From Micrococcus sp. (lineage in GTDB: Bacteria > Actinomycetota > Actinomycetes > Actinomycetales > Micrococcaceae): a DNA stretch of 64,000 nucleotides. The translations under genes were made by a program, and so were the position numbers. The number at the start of each line of letters is the position of its first letter. Position 1 is the first letter of the stretch. Below the pieces are notes generated by a model. It saw only the letters and a list, made by a program, of their open reading frames with translations, did no database searches and was not told where the DNA came from. Below are positions 8,651 through 17,774 of the stretch, piece after piece. The DNA is taken from contig JASBVO010000001.1 of NCBI GenBank assembly GCA_029961105.1, positions 1-64,000 of the forward strand, given 5' to 3'.

Positions 8651-9942
8651 ATGAGCCTCTTCGTGCGGGGGGGTGAAGATTGCTTCGGGTGCGACGGCCG
8701 TGCAGATCGCCCAAAAGGAGCGCCGAGGTCGCCGCCCTGGTCGCGGTGGCCAAGGACCGGATCGCCGAGATGCAGCTCGTTGAGGGCCGGCAGCAGTTCG
8801 AATTCCCGCTGGCTTCGGGGCGGCCGCCCCAGGTTGGGCCGGTCGTCACCGGGACCTCATCCCAACTGCTGTGGGACTTGTTAGGGGTGGAGCCGACCCT
8901 GAAGGCCGACTTCCTCCGCGTGCTGGAGGAGATCAGGGTTCCGGCCCGTCCCTGCGAACGATCTGGCGGAGCCTGGCCAGGTGCATCGACCAAGTTGGCG
9001 GGATGGTCTGTCCAAGGTGGCCTACTCCTTCACGACGGACCAGCACGGTGGTGCCGGCTTCGGGATGGTCCTGTACGTCGTCACGACGCTCTACTTGGAG
9101 GTCAATGACGAGGACGACCCGCACAAGGTTGAGATGAGCAAGGAACGCCTGGGCGATCCGCAGATCGTGGTCGGCCTACTGGTGGACTCCGGAGGCATTC
9201 CGTTGGAGATCCACTGCTCCGGGAAACAAGGCCCAAACCTCCACCCTGCTCCCGGTGGTGCGCTCCTTCCAGGACCGCCACCAGATCAAAACCTGATCGT
9301 GGTCGGCGATGCCAGGATGGTCTGAAGCGGCGAACCTCAACGCCTTGGAGGAGGCCAGGTTCTTCTTCATCGTCGGCTCGAGGAGCACCAAGGCTCCCTA
9401 CGACCTGGCCGCGCCCCTCCAGTGCCACGACAACCACTTCACCGACGGCCAGACTTTGGAATTTCCCCGCACCATGGGCGCCGGGGCCCAGGCCCCGTGA
9501 TCGGCGGGTGATCTACCACGACTCGTTTCAGCGGGAGAAGCGGGACAACTTCACGCTGGACAAGCAGATGGAGAAGGCCGAGAAGGTCGCCAACGGCAGC
9601 CGAGCGCTCAAACGCAACCGGTTCATCAAACTCTCCGGCAAAAAACCCGGCGTGGAGTGGGGCCTGGTAGTGCGCGCCCGGCAAGTCCAGGGGCTGAAAG
9701 GCTATGTCTCCAACATCGGCCCTAAGGTCCTGGATGACCCCGCCGTGGTGGCCGCCTACCACGACCTGTGGCAGGTCGAGAGGTCGTTCCGGATGGCCAA
9801 GAGTGACATCTGGGCCCGGCCGATGTTCCACCACCAGCGTGGCTCCATCGAGGCCCACCTGACCGTGGTGGTCTGCACCCCAACCATCGATGCCGACACC
9901 CAGAACATCCTCGACCGGATCAGCAACTCAACGGGACGCTGA
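8651..9942 (+). pseudogene. Degenerate IS1634-like transposase
   Basis: Pieces in changing frames match an IS1634/IS4-superfamily transposase in order. The start, ATGAGCCTCTTCGTGCG, is broken at a run of seven G. VKIASGATAVQIAQKE follows near 8672. Then come AELQ-like AEVAALVAVAKDRIAEMQLVEG, a fragment with VLYVVTTLYLEV and MSKERLGDPQIVVGLLVD (about 9070-9190), and ANLNALEEARFFFIVGSRS near 9330. The last open stretch from 9508 carries YHDLWQVERSFRMAKSD and HHQRGSIEAHLTVVV, the conserved C-terminal glutamate region. Several frameshifts and internal losses show that it is inactive. Terminal repeats and target duplications were not identified. Confidence 0.8.
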
Positions 9943-10165
9943 AGTGGCACGACTCAGGTCGGAGATCGAAGTTCACGGTTTTCGGCCGGGCCGAGTCGTC
10001 ATGGCGGGGGAATCCCGTGGCAGTCGAGTACGGAACACGCACGCCAATACAAGTCGACAGTTCTACGGTCGTTTTCATGTCATCGGTCCCCCCCGGGCGA
10101 GTTTCCGCCTCCTGCATGAAACTCTCTTCAGTCGCACACGTATCACGCCTTGGATTAGGCCCAAC

Positions 10166-12760
10166 ATGATGCGGTCATCCATCCTGCCCTCGCGCGCTCG
10201 CCGCTCCCTCCGGACCCCTGCACAGCGACCACGACGCGGGTTCCGTGGCCTCGTCGCACATCTCCTCATCGCCTGCCTCGCCCTGATCACTTTGAGTGCC
10301 TCCGCGTCCATGGCGTACGTCCCGGTTCTGGCGGCGTCCAGTGTGGGATCCAATCTCGTCAACAATCCTTCGCTGGAGACCGGTACGTCCTTCCCGGACT
10401 GCTTCCAGGCCTCCGGGTGGGGCACCGAGGGAGAATGGAGCTTCTCGCCCGGACACACGGGTGAACGGGCCTTGACCGTCACGGTAACGGGATACTCCTC
10501 AGGTGACAGAAAGGCCCTACAGAACGAGACCACGGATTGCGCCCCTCGGGTGACGGAGGGGCAGGTCTACAACCTCGGCGTCTGGTACCAGTCCACGGCA
10601 CCTGTCTCCATCACCACGTTCCGGCACACGGCCAGCGGCTGGACGTATTGGGGAGACCTGGGACAGGTCTCCGCCTCCTCGGGCTGGGAGCAAGCGTCCG
10701 TAGCGACCCCGCCTATTCCAGCAGGCACCGATCAGATCGCCTTCGGCCTCTCCATCGCTAGCAATGGAATCCTGACCACCGACGATTACTCCCTCTACGC
10801 CACCACGACCCCTCCCGCCCCGGCGGACGGAGAACTCGTGACGAACGGGACCCTCGCCGAAGGAAGCCCGGTGCCCACTTGCTTTTCGATGACCGGTTGG
10901 GGAGATCGCACCGCATCACAAGGCCTCTCGTCCGATGTCCCAACGACCGCCGCGGAAGAATCGCGCTCGTGGTCCGTGACGCTCAGCAACTACGTCAGCG
11001 GTGACGCGAAGCTGCTGCCCTCCGAGAGCCCGGCCTGTGCCCCCGCGGTGAAGGCCGGGAGCGAGTATGACATCGCCATCGACTACAAGTCGACGTCTGA
11101 CGGTAACTCGATCACCGCTTTCACCCACACGGCGGCAGGGTGGGCGTACTGGACCGACCTGGCCCAGCCCCCTGCATCCGACACCTGGTCCAAGGCCACG
11201 GCGACGACCCCACCCATCCCCGCTGGCGTCGACGCCATCTCCTTCGGCATGTCCATCCACGCGAATGGAACGCTGAAGACAACCAACTATTCCTTGAAGG
11301 AAGTCACCACGGACCCCCCGCCCCCGGGGACTCCGGAGGAGATCGGGGCCTGGGAGGTGTTTGACGCGCCCATGCCGCTGCGGTCCATCCACGCGACTCT
11401 CCTCAGCGACGGCCGGGTGCTGCTGATCGCCGGTTCCGGCAACGATGAGGCAGCTTTCAATGCCGGCGAGTTTACGGCCTCGGTCTGGGACCCCACCACG
11501 GGGGCGTTCACGGACATCCCCGTGCCCTATGACATGTTCTGCGTCGGCCACGTGACGCTTCCCGACGGAAAGGTCCTCCTCGGCGGCGGGACCATGGAGT
11601 ATCCCGCCGCCGATTCAGGGCCCACCACCTTCAAGGGATCTCCGAAGAGCTATTACTTCGATCCCGAGGACGACGGCTTCCATCCGGTCAACGACATGGC
11701 GGGAGCACACTGGTACCCCACCTTGACGAAGCTCGGAAACGGCGATGTGTGGGCAGCTGGAGGCCTGGACGAGAAGGCCGAGGGCACCGTCCTCACCGAG
11801 ATGTTCAAGTGGGCCACCAAGACGTGGCTTCCGGCCGCCAACGTGCCCCAGACCTGGAGCTTCTGGGGAACCTACCCCCACATGTACCTGATGGACGACG
11901 GCAGGATGTTCTACTCCGGCGGTCACACCTTCGGGAATGGCCTCCCGGGCACCGGGGCATCCTTGTACGACTGGAAGACTGCCCAGATGTGGGACGTGCC
12001 CGGATTACGGGAGAAAGACCTGCGAGACCAGGCCGGGTCGGTCCTCCTGGGCCCCGCCCAGGACCAGAGAGTCATGATCGTGGGCGGTGGCAACACCGAG
12101 ACGAACGTGCCCGCCATCAACCTGGTGGACATCATCGACTTGTCGGAACCGAACCCCGGTTATGTCCCGGGGCCTGACCTTCCGGGTCCGGGGAAGACCT
12201 ACGTCAACCTTTTGAACCTTCCGGACCGGACCGTGCTGGCCGCAAACGGGTCGCGCCATAATCGCTCGGACAACGTCATGACGGCTGCCGTGTACCAGCC
12301 GGACACCGATAGCTGGCGCAGCATCGCCTCGGACCCGGTCGGCAGGAACTACCATTCCTCGGCCATCCTCCTGCCGGACGGACGGGTCGCGATCTTCGGG
12401 TCGAATCCACTGGACAACTCGTTCGATCTGCGGATCTCCGTCTACTCGCCGAAGTACCTGTTCAACGGGACAAGGCCCACTATCACCTCCGCCCCGACGT
12501 CGGCCACGCGAGGACAGCAGGTCACCCTGCAGGTTACAGGCACCATCAAGGCGGCCCAACTGATGTCCCCGATGTCATCCACCCACCAGACGGACACGAA
12601 TGCCCGCCTCGTGGACCTGCCGATGACCTCCAATGACGACGGGACCGTCAGCGCCAGCATTCCGGCCAATCCAAATCTGTTGCCGCCTGGCCCTTACATG
12701 CTGACCGTCCTCGATGCCAACGACGTCCCGAGTATTGCGAAATGGGTGTGGATATCATGA
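10166..12760 (+). CDS. Secreted galactose-oxidase-like (GlxA-like) copper radical oxidase with two N-terminal glycan-binding-like repeats
   Basis: The product has 864 residues: a signal sequence (residues about 25-55), two tandem repeats of about 150 residues each, a kelch-type propeller (about 385-770) and a C-terminal DUF1929-type Ig-like domain. Residues expected to hold the copper and the Cys-Tyr cofactor are present: C459 (DMFC), Y496/Y497 (KSYYFDP), Y729-H730 (RNYHSS) and H807 (SSTHQTD). In Streptomyces, GlxA oxidises a glycan made by the neighbouring CslA and is needed for its deposition. Here a processive GT2 lies two genes downstream, so the same partnership is inferred. The start is ATG 10166 (or 10169). 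The frame is open further upstream to 9890, inside the dead transposase, without useful content. The stop overlaps the next ATG by 4 bases. Confidence 0.85.
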   Translation: MMRSSILPSRARRSLRTPAQRPRRGFRGLVAHLLIACLALITLSASASMAYVPVLAASSVGSNLVNNPSLETGTSFPDCFQASGWGTEGEWSFSPGHTGERALTVTVTGYSSGDRKALQNETTDCAPRVTEGQVYNLGVWYQSTAPVSITTFRHTASGWTYWGDLGQVSASSGWEQASVATPPIPAGTDQIAFGLSIASNGILTTDDYSLYATTTPPAPADGELVTNGTLAEGSPVPTCFSMTGWGDRTASQGLSSDVPTTAAEESRSWSVTLSNYVSGDAKLLPSESPACAPAVKAGSEYDIAIDYKSTSDGNSITAFTHTAAGWAYWTDLAQPPASDTWSKATATTPPIPAGVDAISFGMSIHANGTLKTTNYSLKEVTTDPPPPGTPEEIGAWEVFDAPMPLRSIHATLLSDGRVLLIAGSGNDEAAFNAGEFTASVWDPTTGAFTDIPVPYDMFCVGHVTLPDGKVLLGGGTMEYPAADSGPTTFKGSPKSYYFDPEDDGFHPVNDMAGAHWYPTLTKLGNGDVWAAGGLDEKAEGTVLTEMFKWATKTWLPAANVPQTWSFWGTYPHMYLMDDGRMFYSGGHTFGNGLPGTGASLYDWKTAQMWDVPGLREKDLRDQAGSVLLGPAQDQRVMIVGGGNTETNVPAINLVDIIDLSEPNPGYVPGPDLPGPGKTYVNLLNLPDRTVLAANGSRHNRSDNVMTAAVYQPDTDSWRSIASDPVGRNYHSSAILLPDGRVAIFGSNPLDNSFDLRISVYSPKYLFNGTRPTITSAPTSATRGQQVTLQVTGTIKAAQLMSPMSSTHQTDTNARLVDLPMTSNDDGTVSASIPANPNLLPPGPYMLTVLDANDVPSIAKWVWIS

Positions 12761-13470
12761 CCAGGTTCCGAGGCAGTATGCAGGCCAAGGCGGTGCGGAA
12801 CGTCGTCGTCACCCTAGGGCTCATCGTCCTCCTTGCACTGTCGTACCACTCCGCGAACGGTTCTCCGACGAGTGCGCCGCTGAACCACGCCGGGCACGCC
12901 GAGCATCAGGCAGCGCCCCAACCCGGGCGCCAGACATCGAACCAGGTGGAGAACGCCGGCCCGTCCCAGTCCGGGAAACCGGGGGACGCCGGGCGGCCGA
13001 AGTCGGGACCACCCCAGCAGGGCCCCCCCGCGAGCAGGGGCCCGGCCAAGCCGCCGCCGGCGAAAAGGAACCATCCGGGGAACCGGCCGCAGACCTCCCT
13101 CGGACAGGCTGCTGGCCGGGAACATCCCATCAAGTCCGACAGCCCGGTCCGGCCTGGCCCTCCGCCCAAGCTGAGAGGTAAGGTCCCCCCCTCGCAAGCA
13201 CTGGAGAAGGGCGCCACTGGCTTTGGTGGATGCCTTCGTGAATACGGAGAGAACGGCCAGTGCGTTCCCGTGGTCCCGCCCAGCATGGCGAGCCACGTCC
13301 AGGACATGAAGAAGGCCGGCCTGGATGCCAGCGCCATGAAGCACCACTGGACTTGTACCGAGTTGCGCACGTACTTCCGGAACGGTGTCGCGGTGCGCCA
13401 ACCGGACGTCGATCCCCAGGAATTGGACACAAATGGAGACGGAACGGCCTGCGGCACAGGCGACGGCTAG
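12757..13470 (+). CDS. Membrane-anchored, Pro-rich excalibur-domain protein
   Basis: The product has 237 residues. There is one membrane segment (about residues 15-32, VVVTLGLIVLLALSY), then about 120 residues rich in Pro, Gly, Ser and Gln that probably span the wall. The C-terminal domain of about 85 residues has four cysteines (GGCLREY, GQCVP, HWTCTELR, TACG) and the excalibur calcium-binding-like loop DTNGDGTACG. Excalibur domains are extracellular and related to EF-hand loops. The start ATG 12757 overlaps the TGA of the oxidase gene, so the two proteins are likely made together. It may tether or organise the oxidase or the glycan at the surface. That role is inference; a nuclease function is unlikely because no nuclease domain is present. 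Confidence 0.75.
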   Translation: MTRFRGSMQAKAVRNVVVTLGLIVLLALSYHSANGSPTSAPLNHAGHAEHQAAPQPGRQTSNQVENAGPSQSGKPGDAGRPKSGPPQQGPPASRGPAKPPPAKRNHPGNRPQTSLGQAAGREHPIKSDSPVRPGPPPKLRGKVPPSQALEKGATGFGGCLREYGENGQCVPVVPPSMASHVQDMKKAGLDASAMKHHWTCTELRTYFRNGVAVRQPDVDPQELDTNGDGTACGTGDG

Positions 13471-13589
13471 AGCCTGTCACGCCCCATGACGTGTGGGCCG
13501 CTGGAGCAGGGACAGCTCCAGCGGCCCAGGTCAGATCACTCAAGAACCCGTGCACGCCGGTGCACCCTTCCCTGATATGGAACCGGACA

Positions 13590-14873
13590 ATGATGCTCAC
13601 CACAATCCTTGCCGTCGTCATCGGCATCCTGCTCATCGGAATATCCGTCTCGCTGCTGATCATTGCCGTATCGACCCTGTACGTCACGACGCACGCCTGG
13701 TGGGACCCGCGTACCCAGGCATCAACCTCCTACGAGGAGTTGATGCCCGAGATGGCTCACTCCTTCTCGCTGATCATGCCCTGCCGACACGAAAGCGAAC
13801 TGGTCATGCGCACCACGCTGGACCATCTCTGCAGCCAGGATCATCCCAACGTCGAAGTCATCATCTCCGTGGGACACGATGATCCTAAGACGGTGGCCAT
13901 CGCTCGCAAGCTCGCCGCCGAACGTCCGGAAATGGTCCGGGTCAGCGTTGACGAGGGCGCCGTGAAGAACAAGCCCCGTCAGCTGAACACCGCCCTGGCC
14001 CTGTGCCGAAACGACGTGGTCGGCGTCTTCGACGCCGAGTCGATCGCCGCCCCGAGCCTTCTCCGTCACGTCGACAGCTGTTTCCAGGCGAAGGAGGCGG
14101 ATGTGGTCCAAGGAGCGGTGCAGTTGATCAACTACCGGGACACGTGGTACTCGCTGAGGAACTGCCTGGAGTATTTCATGTGGTTCCGATCACGACTCCA
14201 CGCTTACGCCAAGCGAGGCTTCATTCCCCTCGGGGGCAACACCGTCTTCATCCGGCGCGAGGTCCTGAGTTCCGTCGACGGATGGGACAGCGACTGCCTG
14301 GCCGAGGACTGCGATCTCGGTGTCCGTCTCTCGGTCCGGCACCGGAAGATCGTGATCGCGTACTCTCCCCACCTAGTGACCAAGGAAGAGACGCCGGACT
14401 CGATCCCTGCCTTGATCAAGCAACGAACCCGATGGTCGCTCGGTTTCATGCAGGTCTTCGCGAAGCGTGACTGGGCCACGCTGCCCACGTTGCGGCAGCG
14501 GGCCATCGCCTGGTGGACGCTGATGCAACAGCACTTCATGGCCTTCACCGGTCTGTGCATACCGATCTGCATCATCACCGCGATATTCGGCAAGTTCCCG
14601 CTCGGCGTCACCATGCTGACGTTCATCCCGCTGATCCCCACCGTTGCCGCTCTGGCCTTTGACATGTGCATGCTCCGGGAATTCGGCCGCGACCACGGCT
14701 TCAAAATCCGGACCTACGACTACGTCCGGCTGGTTCTGGCGACCCCGTTCTATCAGATCCTGCTCGCCTACTCGGCCCTCCGGGCGCTGATCAAGTTCAG
14801 GCAGAGTGACTTCAGGTGGGAGAAGACCAGGCATGCTGGCTCACACCTCGGCTACCTGGGGGCACGGGCATGA
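13590..14873 (+). CDS. Processive family 2 glycosyltransferase (cellulose/hyaluronan synthase-like)
   Basis: The product has 427 residues. An N-terminal membrane segment (about 5-30) is followed by a GT-A catalytic domain and three or four membrane segments from residue about 310. The processive GT2 signature is complete: a first Asp region near VGHDD, FDAES as the DxD-type site, AEDCDLG as the acceptor-side acid, and KQRTRW as QxxRW. Such enzymes polymerise beta-linked chains and pass them through the membrane. It follows the GlxA-like oxidase and the excalibur protein, and its stop overlaps the next start by 4 bases, so it is part of one operon. The start ATG 13590 (or 13593) is chosen because upstream residues in the frame are not membrane-like. 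The product could be a cellulose-like or amino-sugar glycan. Confidence 0.85.
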   Translation: MMLTTILAVVIGILLIGISVSLLIIAVSTLYVTTHAWWDPRTQASTSYEELMPEMAHSFSLIMPCRHESELVMRTTLDHLCSQDHPNVEVIISVGHDDPKTVAIARKLAAERPEMVRVSVDEGAVKNKPRQLNTALALCRNDVVGVFDAESIAAPSLLRHVDSCFQAKEADVVQGAVQLINYRDTWYSLRNCLEYFMWFRSRLHAYAKRGFIPLGGNTVFIRREVLSSVDGWDSDCLAEDCDLGVRLSVRHRKIVIAYSPHLVTKEETPDSIPALIKQRTRWSLGFMQVFAKRDWATLPTLRQRAIAWWTLMQQHFMAFTGLCIPICIITAIFGKFPLGVTMLTFIPLIPTVAALAFDMCMLREFGRDHGFKIRTYDYVRLVLATPFYQILLAYSALRALIKFRQSDFRWEKTRHAGSHLGYLGARA

Positions 14874-16528
14874 AGACATCACTGGCACCTCCGCGCGTCC
14901 TGCCGGCACGGCCATCCGTGCCCGGGCCTCTTAACCGTTTCCTTGCATTCGCCAAGGCGGCCTACGCCGGGCTCACTCCGGACCAGAAGGCAGGGGCCCT
15001 GGTCGCCCTGACGGCCGCGATCCTCTCGGTCTGGAACGTCGTCCAGGCGACCGGATACCAAGACGACGAGGGCACCTACACCGCCCAGGCGCTGTCGTCA
15101 CTCCGAGGAGACCTCGCTCCCTACACGTACTGGTATGACCACCCACCGCTGGGCTGGCTCCAACTGGCCGGACTGTCCTGGATACCCCTGGTCCTGGGTC
15201 AGGGGGGTGAATCAGCGGTCGGACAGATGAGGTATGTCACGGCAGTGTTCTTCGTCTGCAGCGCCGTACTCGTGTTCCTCGTCGCGCGCCGCCTCCAGCT
15301 GCGGACGCCCATCGCAGTCATGGCGGGACTGCTGTTCAGCCTTTCGCCGCTGTCGCTCGTCCTCGGCCGGCAGGTCTTCATCGATAACGTGGGCGTTCCG
15401 TGGCTGCTGCTCAGCTTCTACCTGGCGCTGTGTCCACAGGTCAAACTTTGGAATCACATCGGCGCCGGGTTGTGTTTCGCCGTGGCGATCATGTCCAAGG
15501 AAACGCTGGCGATCTTCGGTCCGACGTTGCTCTTGGCTCTCGTGCACCGCCCCTTCTGGCAGACCCGCCTGTTTTCCGTCGTCGGGTTCCTCTCCGCCGG
15601 CGGCCTGGCCTTGGCCTTCTACCCGCTGATGGCTGCCCTGCGTGGCGAATTGATCACCGGCCAGGGCCACGTCTCCCTCCAGGACGCCCTGAGCTTTCAA
15701 TTCATCTCACGCGAAGGATCTGGAAGCTTCTTCGATCCGGCCTCGGACCGGGCTGAACTCGTGCAGGGTTGGTTGTACTACGACAGCCCACTGATCCTCG
15801 CCGGGCTCGGAGCCTCGTTGCTGTGCCTGCTGCGCCACGACACCCGGTGGATCCCGGCGGGTCTCCTGCTTTTCTCCGTCCCGGTGGTGCTGGGGAACGG
15901 CTACCTGCCCGCCATGTATATCATCGCGTCCGTGCCATTTTTGGCCCTGGCCGTTGCCGTCGCCACCGACCTGGCGTGGCGCACGGTAACTCGGCGGGTG
16001 TCGTCCCTCCCGGGCTTCGGAGAACAAGCTGCGCCATCGAAAAACACGCTTCTCTTCCGGCGCCTGGTCCGTGCCGGGACGGCAGCCGTCTTGGTGATCG
16101 CCCTCGGGGCGCTGTTGCTACCCCATTGGCTACCTATCAACCGCTCGGTGCTGACGGCCCATGAGAACGCTGACTGGGACAGGACCCTGCAATGGACCAA
16201 GGACCACCTGCCCCACGAAGACACCGCGCTGGTCCCCTATTCCATGTGGAGTGACCTCAACGCCGACGGTCGGCACGACCCCTGGAAGGTCATCGCCCTG
16301 GAGAAGATGGACCGCGACTCGGATTTCGAGGTCCACCACGACGGTTGGCGGGACATCGACTGGATCATCGAGGGTCCTTCCACGGGCCGGAACATCGACG
16401 GGCTGGGACTTACTAACGCCAGCATTGCGCTGGAGAACTCCAGAGTGGTCGCCACCTTCGGTGCCTGGAAGGTCCGTGAGGTCCTCAACGACGGCGCGCG
16501 GTCTACCTCTACCGCGCCAGGGGCATAA
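14870..16528 (+). CDS. GT39/PMT-like membrane glycosyltransferase
   Basis: The product has 552 residues with about ten or more membrane segments between residues 35 and 430 and a soluble C-terminal domain. The first extracytoplasmic loop carries DDEGTYTAQA, then YDHPPLGWLQ, the acidic and HPP features of GT-C enzymes of the dolichyl-phosphate-mannose transferase (GT39/PMT) group. These use polyprenyl-phosphate sugars on the outer face of the membrane. The start ATG 14870 overlaps the stop of the GT2 gene. The last base of its TAA stop is the first base of the IS5-type element, so the current C-terminus was set by that insertion. Before it, the frame would have run on for about 55 codons. The donor sugar is unknown. 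Confidence 0.8.
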   Translation: MKTSLAPPRVLPARPSVPGPLNRFLAFAKAAYAGLTPDQKAGALVALTAAILSVWNVVQATGYQDDEGTYTAQALSSLRGDLAPYTYWYDHPPLGWLQLAGLSWIPLVLGQGGESAVGQMRYVTAVFFVCSAVLVFLVARRLQLRTPIAVMAGLLFSLSPLSLVLGRQVFIDNVGVPWLLLSFYLALCPQVKLWNHIGAGLCFAVAIMSKETLAIFGPTLLLALVHRPFWQTRLFSVVGFLSAGGLALAFYPLMAALRGELITGQGHVSLQDALSFQFISREGSGSFFDPASDRAELVQGWLYYDSPLILAGLGASLLCLLRHDTRWIPAGLLLFSVPVVLGNGYLPAMYIIASVPFLALAVAVATDLAWRTVTRRVSSLPGFGEQAAPSKNTLLFRRLVRAGTAAVLVIALGALLLPHWLPINRSVLTAHENADWDRTLQWTKDHLPHEDTALVPYSMWSDLNADGRHDPWKVIALEKMDRDSDFEVHHDGWRDIDWIIEGPSTGRNIDGLGLTNASIALENSRVVATFGAWKVREVLNDGARSTSTAPGA

Positions 16529-17489
16529 GAGATTCCGCCGATAGGTCAGGGGCGTCGGGTGGGGCGGGCGTTCCAGCGGTGGGTAGTCCAGGCCTAGCGG
16601 ATGAGGCGGCGGACGATGATGATCGCGTTGGCCAGGGCGATGAAGGCCTCGATCACCCGGATCCGGCGCTCGGTGCAGATGGCCAGTCTGCGGAAGCCGC
16701 GGTTGTGCCAGGAGTTGGTGCGCTCGACCACCCAGCGGGCGGTGTTCTGCACCGGGGCCAGGACCCCCTTGGTGGCGATGTGCCCCTGACAACCGAGTTC
16801 GGCCAGCAGCGCCCGGGTGGTCTTGGAGTCATAGCCGGCGTCCAGGTGCACGCAGATGGTCTCGGGCAACTTGAACCCGAATCGGGACAGCGTTTCCCGG
16901 GTCGGGCGCAGCAGCGGGGAGTCGTGCCGGTTGGCGCCGGCGATCACGCAACCGACCGGGATTCCCGTTCGGTCCACCAGCACCGAACGCTTGGTGCCCT
17001 GCTTGCCGCGGTCCACCGGGGACCGCCCGGCCCCCTCCCTGCCGCAGGGGGCCTTGACCAGGCATCCGACCACGCACAGGTCCTGCAGCTCAAGCCCGAC
17101 GATCCGGTCATAGGCTGTCCAGACAGAGCTGCTCCAGGGCGGTGAAGATCCCGGCGGCGATCCATTCGTCCCGGCGCCGCCGGATCGTGGTGGCCGGATA
17201 CGCGCTGTCGGCGATCTTCTCGTACGCCGCCCCGAGGACTAGGACCTGGATGAGTCTGTCGAAGACGACCCGGTCCTCGACCCGGGGTCGGTGACAGTCC
17301 CAGGGGTGGTGATCGAGCACCGGAGGGATCAGCGCGGCGAACTGGTCCCAGACCGGTTCGATGATGGAAGATGGCACGGCAAGCACAAGCACTCCTGAGG
17401 AAGACCGTAGGGCGTAGACACCCCGTGGTCTATCAGGGCTTGTGCCTGCCTCACGCCACCGCCACGCCGCACCTATCGGCGGAACCTCT
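16528..17489 (-). mobile_element. IS5-family insertion sequence, complete with terminal repeats
   Basis: The ends carry near-perfect inverted repeats (AGAGRTTCCGCCGATAGGT; 16528-16546 and 17471-17489, one mismatch). A 2-base TA duplication flanks them (16526-16527 and 17490-17491), as expected for IS5-family elements. It is 962 bases long with the transposase on the minus strand in two overlapping frames. It cuts the antisense GT2 remnant and supplies the last base of the GT39 stop codon. Confidence 0.85.
16594..17392 (-). CDS. IS5-family transposase in two frames (frameshift type)
   Basis: The first frame (17392 to 17108, about 90 residues) gives the DNA-binding half: IIEPVWDQFAALIPP, then AYPATTIRRRRDEWIAAG. 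The second frame (to 16594) gives the DDE half: VKAPCGREGAGRSPVDRGKQG, HLDAGYDS with the second Asp, and WVVERTNSW with the Glu. Expression of the full protein needs a ribosomal frameshift near 17100-17120, common in this family. From memory of related proteins, the first catalytic Asp sits in a VDGC motif. Here the codon reads GTC and the motif is VVGC, so this copy may be inactive. The start is a GTG near 17392 or 17386 behind AGGAG. Confidence 0.8.
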
Positions 17490-17650
17490 TACTTGATTTT
17501 GTTGCCCACAGTCTCCACCCCCTGTGCCCCGGCGGCGCGCGCAAGGGCCACGGTGTCATCGATGCAGTTGTCGGCCATGACGATGACTAGCGCAGGCTTA
17601 ATCGTCCGGGCGCACTCGTCGCGGACAGTCTTGACAATGCCGACCCCCTA
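17490..17650 (-). pseudogene. Internal fragment of a family 2 glycosyltransferase gene
   Basis: On the minus strand this stretch codes for VGIVKTVRDE, then ALVIVMADNCIDDT, ALARAAGA and ETVGNK, the nucleotide-binding core of a GT2 enzyme just after its N-terminal PAHN motif. Its upstream part is found beyond the IS110-type element at 19154-19285, and its downstream side is cut by the IS5-type element at 17489. No continuation was found on the other side of IS5, so the rest of the gene has been lost. Confidence 0.8.
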
Positions 17651-17774
17651 GACGGTATGTAGTGACCGCTCCGGCGTGGAGGGGTTGCGGGCCGGGGCCT
17701 CGCTCACAGAGATTCGTGGGTTACCGGACACGAAGCCCCGTGCCCGGCCTTGCCGACAGTTGTGGGAGGCCCCG

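Noticed and set aside
8436-8993. Minus-strand frame of 185 codons between galE and the dead transposase
   Set aside because: It covers the decayed transposase in antisense and the galE upstream gap; its composition is not protein-like.
13010-13100. Pro/Gly-rich stretch as a tandem DNA repeat
   Set aside because: The bases are irregular; it is a disordered linker in the excalibur protein and not a repeat array.
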